Source: Isoperla grammatica (lineage: Eukaryota > Arthropoda > Insecta > Plecoptera > Perlodidae). Taken from it: a stretch of 64,000 nt of DNA. The DNA lies in the NCBI GenBank assembly GCA_945910005.1, contig OX246746.1, positions 13,621,726 through 13,685,725 on the forward strand, given 5' to 3'. Position numbers and translations under genes: made by a program. A model generated the notes under the pieces. It ran no database searches. It saw nothing but the letters and a program-made list of their open reading frames with translations, and was not told the origin of the DNA. Shown one piece after another: positions 56,115 to 64,000 of the stretch. Position 1 is the stretch's first letter; each line of letters begins with the position of its first letter.

Positions 56115-59100
56115 TGACACATTGGGGTGCATGTCTTAAGGGTATTCCCGCATAAAGCATGTGTTTTTTAACTGTCCATCTGCATCTATAATAATGAATA
56201 GCATAATTGCAAAATAGAGTCATAAGTAATAAGTATCATCACGTTTGTAAATGCGGTCTGCGGATTAGTGTAGCGTACAGGCCTCCTAAGTCCCGCCCGC
56301 TGTGCCGGGATGTATATGTCCGTGTGTATCCAAGCCAAGGCAGTAAATTATCCGTAATTGATTTGTTTCAAGTAGATAGTAGGAACTATAGAAGCAGGAA
56401 ATTAAGTTGGTACTATTGAAGTGGCTATTTCGTAAGCATGAAAATACTTACGTTGAGGCAACTTTATCCGCACAGCTAAGCTTCTACCATGTAGTTAGGT
56501 GCCCGGATGAAATCCATTTATTCATGGCTGAAAGCGAGAAAAACATTGCCCACGTAATGTAAGAGAGAGAGAAAGAGTCAAACGTTGAAGACCAATTGTT
56601 CCTAACATTTACTTCCCCACCTGACTTGACTAAAGCATTGAATTTTAACCACTGCATTTTGTTCTTATCGATTCTGTTATTTTTTCTCAGGGGTTTTCAA
56701 ATGGCCCTTTTTATGGAGCATTAGACTCTTCATTGATCTAGAAACCGGGTATCATAAATCTAAGACAAATTCAATGTTGAAACGTGGATATTGTAATGCA
56801 TTGGGCAATATCGTCGATATTAAATATTGTACTTTTTAAAGTGCGATAAAATAAAACGGCATTTATCTCCGAATTCTTTTCAGGCAGTATTCGGAGAGCT
56901 GAGGTATGATTTTTAAAATAAAACGCCGAAGAGAAGGAAGGACGTGAAACTTGGCTCATATGAAACACGCAAGCTGCACACGAGTTTGAAGGTAACAATA
57001 ACTCCAGCTCGTTGAAAATTATTCCTAAACTTGATCACAATTAATAATAAATACAGGGTAATTGTTTTTGTACGTATATTGTTAATTCTAACGTATGTTG
57101 AAGACAATAAATGTAACTTTTACCGTAACCCATGAATATGAAATAAAAAAATAAATCAATGTTATATTAAATATTATCTTCTATAACCAACATTCTTATG
57201 ATTTTGACGTTTTTTTTGTAGATTTCATTCTGAATGTATCCATTGGAAATGTAAAAGTGTGAATGTGATATATAGTGAGATGATAGGAGATACATTACCT
57301 CATACGTATGTAGTGAAAAGTTATCAATGACAACATGCAACATTTGTTTGATTGCAAACAAAGATAGCGTTTCAAATTCATACTAAGTAATTGAGCAGTA
57401 GCAGCATTGCAGTTTAATTTATTACTGGTATTGTATATGAGAAAATAAAGACTGGTCTCCAAATATTTAAATTGGTACAGTAATACGAATCGATATTGAA
57501 ACGAAATGGAAATAAAAACGAATACAAATTCCCCTCACTACTTTATCTTGGTTAAACAGATTGTTAGTAAATAACTTCCTTTGTTTCAATAAAACAAGTT
57601 TCCCACGTTCTAGTGGTATCTTTCACACAACTTAGTACAGCCATAGATAAGACATTTAAAGCCATAAAAACTGTAACTCAAGAAGACACGAGATAGCCCT
57701 GACGTTCGAACAAGCAAAGAATTTCCTTCACTAAAAAACCTGCCAACTTCTTGTAAAACAAAAAATCCTCAAACTCGGCCTAAAAAAGTTTGATGTTTTA
57801 AGCCCATTTAACGAAAGGGAAAATCAAAATTGTATTCCAAACAAAGCGAAGGGACTGAATTTGTAATGTCAATAAAGTTGTTCTTCGCCGTACGTTTGTT
57901 GGTTTTGTATTTTTCAGTAATCTACAGCCCAGATGAGTAGATGTCAACGGGTATTTTGTGATTACTGATTACCAAAAGTAATTTGAGGGAAAACCAGGAA
58001 TCGAGAACTTCATAGCCTGGTCTGGAAAACCATTCCAGGTCCCGAAACAACGTTCATACAATAATAAGTAACTTGGATAACTACTTTTTGTTCTACATAA
58101 CTTGCAAGATCTATACTATATGTTATCTGACTATACAAGTTCGTTACTAACCGTTGACTGTACATGCATGCAACACCGCACAAATGATTTATAGGCTAAT
58201 TAAACATCTAGAACACAAGTTAGTGCATTTTCAATCAATATTTTCCAGCATTATTGTAACTTAGTTTAAAAAAAACATGTTTCCACTAATGGTTTCATGA
58301 ATGCGTTTTACAGCAACGGTAATGAGCAGCAATCATTATTGTCAATGAAGTGTTAAGTGATTTGTATAGATATTTGTTGCTCTAGATATTGTAATGCGAC
58401 GAAGCACTAGATTGTTTTCTATCGCCATCTTGTTATCTGGATCCAAGATGCCATCTTATTTAAAACGGAACCAAGACGGTAGCAGAACACAAAGGCGAAT
58501 CGATTCAGCGAAAATAGAATCTCACTCTTTACTTATGTAGTCACTGCCTCAAGTCTTCGGCAATCTTCCCATCGATTTCAGCTGGCGCGCAAATAAAGCA
58601 ATACATGGTGGCTTATTTGTCGTTCGTTGTTTGGAGCCAGGATGAACGATTGAACGTATCTACGTGGGACTGGCAGGAGTGTTTTGGTATGTACAAACGA
58701 AGAAAGGTGTTGGGGTTTTTAAATTTTTTAATTTACCAGTTAAAAGTATTAAAGATAGATCAATTATTAAGTATATAAAATATAACATAATATAACAGCA
58801 AAGTGCCTATAGTGTACACTATGTGCTAACCGTACCCGTGTTGTACCGTTAAATGAAAAAAATTTAAATGTCAAAATTCGAATAGCAATAAATTCATATC
58901 CGAGTTTATTTGTAGAACTTTCCGCAATAAAAATAAAATCTAGAAAATTACATTAATTCTGAAGTGGGCTGTTCGTCTAATTTTCATTAAAATCATATAA
59001 TTTGTTTTCAGTTATTCTTGGTAACAGAAATTTCTAATAAATTTTAAAAACAAAATGAAACACAATTTTTTTGTCTTTAATATGATTGCATTGTGCACTG

Positions 59101-59640
59101 GTGATCATTTCCATTAAAGCAGGAATCTTCGGGGTCTCGATTTTGTTGCTAAAGGAAAGTAATTTTTAATTCGCGTGTCCATAAAAATTAAAAATGCGTG
59201 GATGATTGTTTGAAAATGAATTGCTAGAAAACACCAATAAATATTATTGGGTTTAACGCGGATTAGCGCAACAAACACAATCCAACTTAACCCGGCACCG
59301 CCACCAACATGGCGGACATTTCTAACACGGCGATTAAACCTGTTTCTCTCCGTATTTCAGACAAATTAATGTTCACATTTGGTTATCAAAAGTCTCCATT
59401 TTAAGGTGGTACCACCACGTTTTAAGTTTTATGAGAAATACCCCAAAATGAACTTTGTTCAAACTCATATAGAAACCTGGCTGGGTGTTAAAATATAATC
59501 GAATATATTTGTTTTAAATATTCTAGAGGGCACAAGGCAAACATTAAGTCTAGAAATACTTCTTTATTTCCAGTTCACTGTAAGTGAGTCTAGGCTGCCG
59601 TTCAACACTGGAAACTGATTTAGCTCATGGTTTTACTAAA
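56115..59640. other. noncoding stretch
   Basis: No gene recognised. Two YY1-like motifs, GCCATCTTG near 58425 and AACATGGCGG near 59308, could mark promoters of genes outside my recognition, but nothing downstream looks coding. Confidence 0.45.
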
Positions 59641-59649
59641 CAAGTGTTA

Positions 59650-59815
59650 TTTTATATCCTATAATGGCTGTGCGGGATTTCCCAGGTTTTTCTTGAGCTA
59701 CATCACGGCAAGTGCTGGAATTTACACATTATAACAGCCCCGGACATTCCTTCCTTACTATTTCAAATAGTACAATACCAAGTAAACCTCTCAGAAATCA
59801 GGATTATAAAAAGAA
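59650..59815 (+). mobile_element. SINE-A, degenerate copy
   Basis: Retains CAGGTTTTTCTTGAG, CCCCGGACATTCC and ACCAAGTAAACCTCTCAGAA in the family order; no recognisable box A or box B. Confidence 0.45.
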
Positions 59816-60892
59816 GCGTTTTAAACTGGCAAACTTTTAAAGTTCTAGATTTTTATAAGCAACAGTCAACTGTCAAGGAATCACCTAACAGAAAACGTGT
59901 AATCAGTGATTTGTGTGTACAATAAATATTCCAATTTGTCACGATCACATCATTGTGTATTTTTTGTCTAGGTACGACACCAACAGTACCACTCTATGCA
60001 TTAGCAGCTGTGTTGCCTATAGAATCCACGGTATAATCATGTGATTGATCCATTAAGTATTATAAATCCAACCTCCCACGTTCAGGCTTCCAACGGTAAA
60101 CACGAGGCAAACACACGATCCTATCTCTATACGAGCGAGTAGGTTTCAAGCATTCTATCTGGTTAGCAATTACGCCTGTGTGGTAATAAATACTGTTATT
60201 TTCATTTCGTAGTACAACTTCAAAGCCTTCATTGAAATACGTTCTCCAGATAAAAATGTAGACATATAAAAACTAAATTTAAAACATTAGAAAGTGGATG
60301 TGTGTACGTTTTAAACCGTATAATATATATATTGTTTTATATTAACACTAACATTTTTATTTCAATATTAAAGTGGGATCAATAGCACAAAACCAAGAAT
60401 AACTAACTCTTTCTCCTATTATTACACCACACAAGCAACGTATTTGGTGTGCTCGAAATAACATTGACATGCATATGCACTTTACCGTAGAGTGATCTTA
60501 CTGAAGTAATTTGATGGCAAATAATAATATTTACAGGGACTGTGCCCCTTTTTAGGGGACTAACGAAGTAGTAAGTATATAGGTAGATAATATGTAGGTA
60601 GGTATATACGTAGGTAGGTATACCCACTAGACGTTGGTTTAGGGGTTTTTATTTCTGCTTCTAAAGCAGGAGATTCTAATTCCCGATTCGGGCAGTTTTT
60701 TTTTTTTTTTTTAACTTGGGTAATTAAATCTATATACGATACTGATGTAGATGTTAATGTTGACTATGGAGTCATCATAGCAACTGAGCACATACTAAAT
60801 TGTATAAATTTCCCCCACTGAAAATCAATCCTTGTAACTGTGTATAGGTAGACAATAAATACGAAAATATTATATCCATTTTATTTTGGTAT

Positions 60893-61017
60893 TCCGTATT
60901 TAGAATTATTAGAAAGGAAGGTCCGAGGGATTTTAACAACCATCCAAACAGGGTTCTCAGTTGAGCGTATGGAACCAACGACCTCCCGAATAAGAGCCTC
61001 GTGTGCCACCAATAAGC
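60893..61017 (-). mobile_element. SINE-A, partial copy
   Basis: GGAAGGTCCGAGGGATTTT and GACCTCCCGAATAAGAGCCTCG match the minus-strand body and head of the family. A possible detached 3' piece (TGTGCCCCTTTTTAGGGGACTA) lies at 60541-60562. Confidence 0.65.
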
Positions 61018-61049
61018 CACATCTTGGTCACTGCTATGTCACTGTGTAC

Positions 61050-61348
61050 AGGTCTCTCACAGCAAGAAGTAAGATACTATCAGGACCGCCCACATTTAGT
61101 TTCCAACTTAACAAGCGCGAATCGCTAGCGTTTTGCCCGATTATCCAGTACAATTTGGTTGCGGTAAGTTTTTTTACGGTAACGCACAAGAAAACGTGCA
61201 CGCAGGTTTCCGTCAAAAAACTTAACGCAACCAAATTGTACTAGATAATCGGGAAAAATGTTAGTGATTCGCACTTGTTAAATTGGAAACTAATTGTGGG
61301 CGGTCCTGACTACCCTGACACTGTCTTACTTCTTGGTGTGAGAGACCT
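61050..61348. mobile_element. foldback MITE, 299 bp
   Basis: Ends AGGTCTCTCACAGCAAGAAG and its complement CTTCTTGGTGTGAGAGACCT. Pairing continues through GGACCGCCCACA, TTTCCAACTTAACAAG, AGTACAATTTGGTTGCG and AAGTTTTTT, so nearly the whole unit folds back on itself. A truncated relative is at 48603-48775. Confidence 0.9.
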
Positions 61349-61349
61349 T

Positions 61350-62025
61350 TAACTATTCTAAAAATACACCAGTATGCAAATGGTTCTATTTAGTTTAGAG
61401 TCCAAAGAGGACGGACGACTGTAGCTCTACAAATGCTACCGTAAGTAATCGATGAGTTTGTTTATTGAGTGGACCGAATGTATCAATCTACCTCCGGCTA
61501 AATGCTGGGTGGTAAACTAATAGCTATTATGTACTCTACATGCATGTTGGACATTTCGCGAGGATAATACCCAGGAATTAACAGTGAACCTTTAGTATTC
61601 AATAACAAACATCGTTCAATATGTTTATGTGATGTACTCGAAACTAAGCTGGCTCGCACCAAAACAGTCAAAACTAAGCTGGCACCACAGTCAAAATTGT
61701 CCATATTGAAACTCTGAGTGTAGATTCGCATTATATATAAAGACATAAAACTGACTGTTCTTGGTAGCAGTTAAACCAGACGTTCCATTGCTTTAATATT
61801 TGGGATATTAGTCAGATTTTGTTAACAAGTTTAATTCGTTGTGATACATTATTATTCAGGTTCCAATTAATGGCGATTGTTCAATGTAAGATCACTGAAT
61901 ATGTTATGTAACATAAAATAACTTACTTAAATTCAATTGTCGGGGTAGAATTGATTACGCTCTGTTAAGACAGTAAATTATCCAAGAAAAAAGATGTCTA
62001 GTCTAGAGTGAAAGCATAAAGGATG
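61350..62025. other. noncoding stretch, nothing recognised
   Basis: A short near-direct repeat (ACTAAGCTGGC...CAAAACTAAGCTGGCACCA) occurs at 61641-61686. No gene. Confidence 0.45.
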
Positions 62026-62027
62026 CC

Positions 62028-62213
62028 GACGCAGTTGGCTGAGGTCCATTAAGCGTTGGCCTATTAAACCGCGGTCTCTGCGTTCCATGTTCGAATCCTG
62101 GCTTGGGCATGGATGTCATGTGGCGTTTTTTCATCCTCATAATCACCCACGCATCGTCTCGATTAGCCTTATTGCAAAAATTTGGGACGTAAAACCCCAA
62201 ATATCATCATCAG
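62028..62213 (+). mobile_element. SINE-B copy 3
   Basis: GCAGTTGGCTGAGGTCC (box A region), TGTTCGAATCCTGGC (box B), then ATAATCACCCACGCATCG, TTGCAAAAATTTGGGACG and an (ATC)n tail. The orientation is opposite to the copies at 898 and 17268. Confidence 0.85.
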
Positions 62214-62459
62214 CATTAAGGATAATTATATAGCATAGGGGTAGTTTTAGCCTGATTAAAGTCGGGTATTTACATTTCCTTCATTCTCTCCACTTTGCTA
62301 ACGTAATGTGGATCAAGACATTATCAAATTTGACTTTCATCTTAAACATAATTACTATCTTTAACAGGGAAATATTGCAATACATGTTACTATAATTAAT
62401 TAATAAACAGATCACAATTGCTGGTACATTTAATACACAGTAAAAAAAAGTATATATAC

Positions 62460-62612
62460 ATGTCAATAAAATTAAAATATTTGCGGGTTATTCCGCCACG
62501 TCCTACCTGCATATTATGCCGACGTTTCAGGAACCTTATGGTCCCTGTCTTCACACAATATGGAGGTAGGACGTGGTGGAATAACCCGCAAATATTTTAA
62601 TTTTATTGACAT
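62460..62612. repeat. foldback element, 153 bp, 49-bp arms with one mismatch
   Basis: ATGTCAATAAAATTAAAATA at 62460 pairs with the end at 62612; the arms run to ACGTCCTACCT (62508) and AGGTAGGACGT (62564). The loop holds GACGTTTCAGGAACC...GGTCCCTGTCTTCAC, whose complement reads GTGAAGA-stem-GAAACGTC, hammerhead-like in order. Confidence 0.92.
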
Positions 62613-62614
62613 AA

Positions 62615-64000
62615 ATCCTGGCCACGAAAGTTTTAGTGTTTAAAAAAAAATATACATATATAACTGAATGTTTGCCATAGGTGCTGATGGTAAGATAATT
62701 CTGTGCCCAAGGGGTCTAGATGATAACTCTCTTCCATAAGTGACTAGACCGCCTGCACAAAGCACAAAGAACGTATAGTGATTTCTTGACTCAGTAGCTT
62801 CAATATTGTTACTGTACTGTAACTATACATGTTGGCTCCCACTGGGTGTAAATCTTTACCCTTTTGGCTCCTCTTATGGTCGGCGAAGTAGACTTGGCTT
62901 CGACCTTATCACCCCTGATTTATTGACCAGCGTTTCCTTGATACGAATAAGGGCTATATTAATAATTGGACTTGAGAAAACTACCAAACGGTTTATTATT
63001 TGTAGATCATCATCAATACGAATGTCACAACCAGGGTTTAACGCCAACGTTGAAACTAAACTATAATTAATGAACAGTTTTTTTCTTAATTAACTTCAGT
63101 GCTCTAGGATACATGATTGATTGTGCATTGTGTTCCGACTATGAACGCGTATTGAGAAGTCTACCAGAAAATAATTAAGTTTAGAGAATGGTGAATGTAA
63201 TCTTTCCATTCTCTCCGTACATCGACTGAAGGAAGCTAAAAGATCTATGCTCTGCTCCAGCCAGCGGGAAAGTAATTCCCAACCCAATTTTTAGATTTAT
63301 ACTATTTTCCTTATGTTGGATTGATTTAAGTCTGCCTTACAAGGTTAAATTGAGTTTTGTATCACTGCTTTATGGTTGGTATCCAGACAAAATTAGCTGT
63401 GCTTTTGTAATAGAATTTAAGATGTTAAATGAAAAAATTGGACCGTTTAATACGGTTTTGCACTTTTTTCAAAGCAATAAACACTGGGAACCGTTTTTTT
63501 GTAGCTATAAGCACATAGGTAGGCTATTATCATACTTGCTCACTTTTAACAAATAAATTAAGTATCAATTCTAACGCAAAGATAAAGCTAAACCCTACGC
63601 GGGGCTCTACGCAGAACAGCGCAATACATCTGTCTAAAGAAAAGATGAATGGCCCCTGACCAGCTGATAATAATTGAATTGTAGCCCATGCGTAGGTGAG
63701 GGATATCCCAGCATATCAAGCTAAGCTAAACTGTGAATGGTAATCCAGCCAATCTATATCTGGGCTCAATACGGCTTAGCTAAAGTGATTAAGCACAGAT
63801 CGATGGTGCCAAATCTTTGGTGGTACCAAGTTATAATTAAACAATTTGATTGATTTTGTACGGATAAATTAGCAATGTGCAATCATTTGGGATACAGTAC
63901 TTACCCCCCCAAAAAGGACTAATCCACATCTTTACAGTGTTAGCGGGGGCTCTGGTGCTGACCAAAACCTACTTGAAGTTGTGCGGTATTCACAATATTA
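62615..64000. other. noncoding stretch to window end
   Basis: AT-rich, several poly-T and poly-A runs, short frames only. Nothing recognised. Confidence 0.5.

Noticed and set aside
58420..59340. YY1-like motifs as promoters
   Set aside because: Single short motifs without a following coding exon are not enough to call a promoter.

Overview
This is a eukaryotic, AT-rich, repeat-dense window. There are no operons or bacterial-type genes. Almost every base that can be assigned belongs to a mobile element, a satellite or a simple repeat. The combination of a large Ty3/Gypsy element, tRNA-derived SINEs, many foldback/MITE-like palindromes, long (TAA)n arrays and a secreted Gly/Met-rich repeat protein suggests a marine invertebrate, most likely a mollusc. 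That assignment is an inference from style; no conserved host housekeeping gene is present to confirm it.

The centrepiece (18587-30610) is a complete, apparently young LTR retrotransposon of about 12.0 kb. Its two LTRs differ only by one 5-bp unit in an AT-rich tract. Gag (matrix/capsid-like region and two CCHC zinc knuckles) and Pol (protease, RT, RNase H, DD35E integrase with a GPY/F module) are both open. They are joined by what looks like a programmed -1 frameshift: the slippery heptamer TTTAAAC sits directly before the Gag stop, followed 7 nt later by a 10-bp stem-loop. Pol is unusually long because about 600 residues lie between protease and RT, starting with ten exact-length heptads (NIAQDRD-like) encoded by 21-bp repeats. 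About 3.5 kb of T-rich, tandem-repeat DNA with no recognisable env separates pol from the polypurine tract.

Region by region. 1-7.9 kb: a SINE fragment, three foldbacks (1565, 2370, 7700) and an approximately 180-bp satellite (3520-4975). 7.9-18.5 kb: mostly unannotated AT-rich DNA, a 0.5-kb TIR element (16143), a GAAGTAA heptamer array split by a SINE, and another SINE. 18.5-30.7 kb: the LTR element, inserted in a (TAA)n microsatellite. 30.7-36 kb: the only good host-gene candidate, a minus-strand secreted protein (32407-33615) with six 16-residue repeats, a dibasic RSRKRR site and a Gly/Met-rich C-terminal half. 36-50 kb: SINEs, (TAA)n arrays, a 47-bp minisatellite, a small polyA retroposition with target-site duplication, and a structured LINE-like 3' end. 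50.9-54.4 kb: a 2-kb DNA transposon derivative with 140-bp near-identical TIRs that retains the last exon of a cysteine-rich CXC-type protein, next to an older related end. 54.8-56.1 kb: an approximately 62-bp satellite. 56-64 kb: sparse, with SINE remnants, a 299-bp TIR MITE and a 153-bp near-perfect foldback.

All repeat boundaries were read by eye. Family names such as SINE-A and SINE-B are local labels for this answer.
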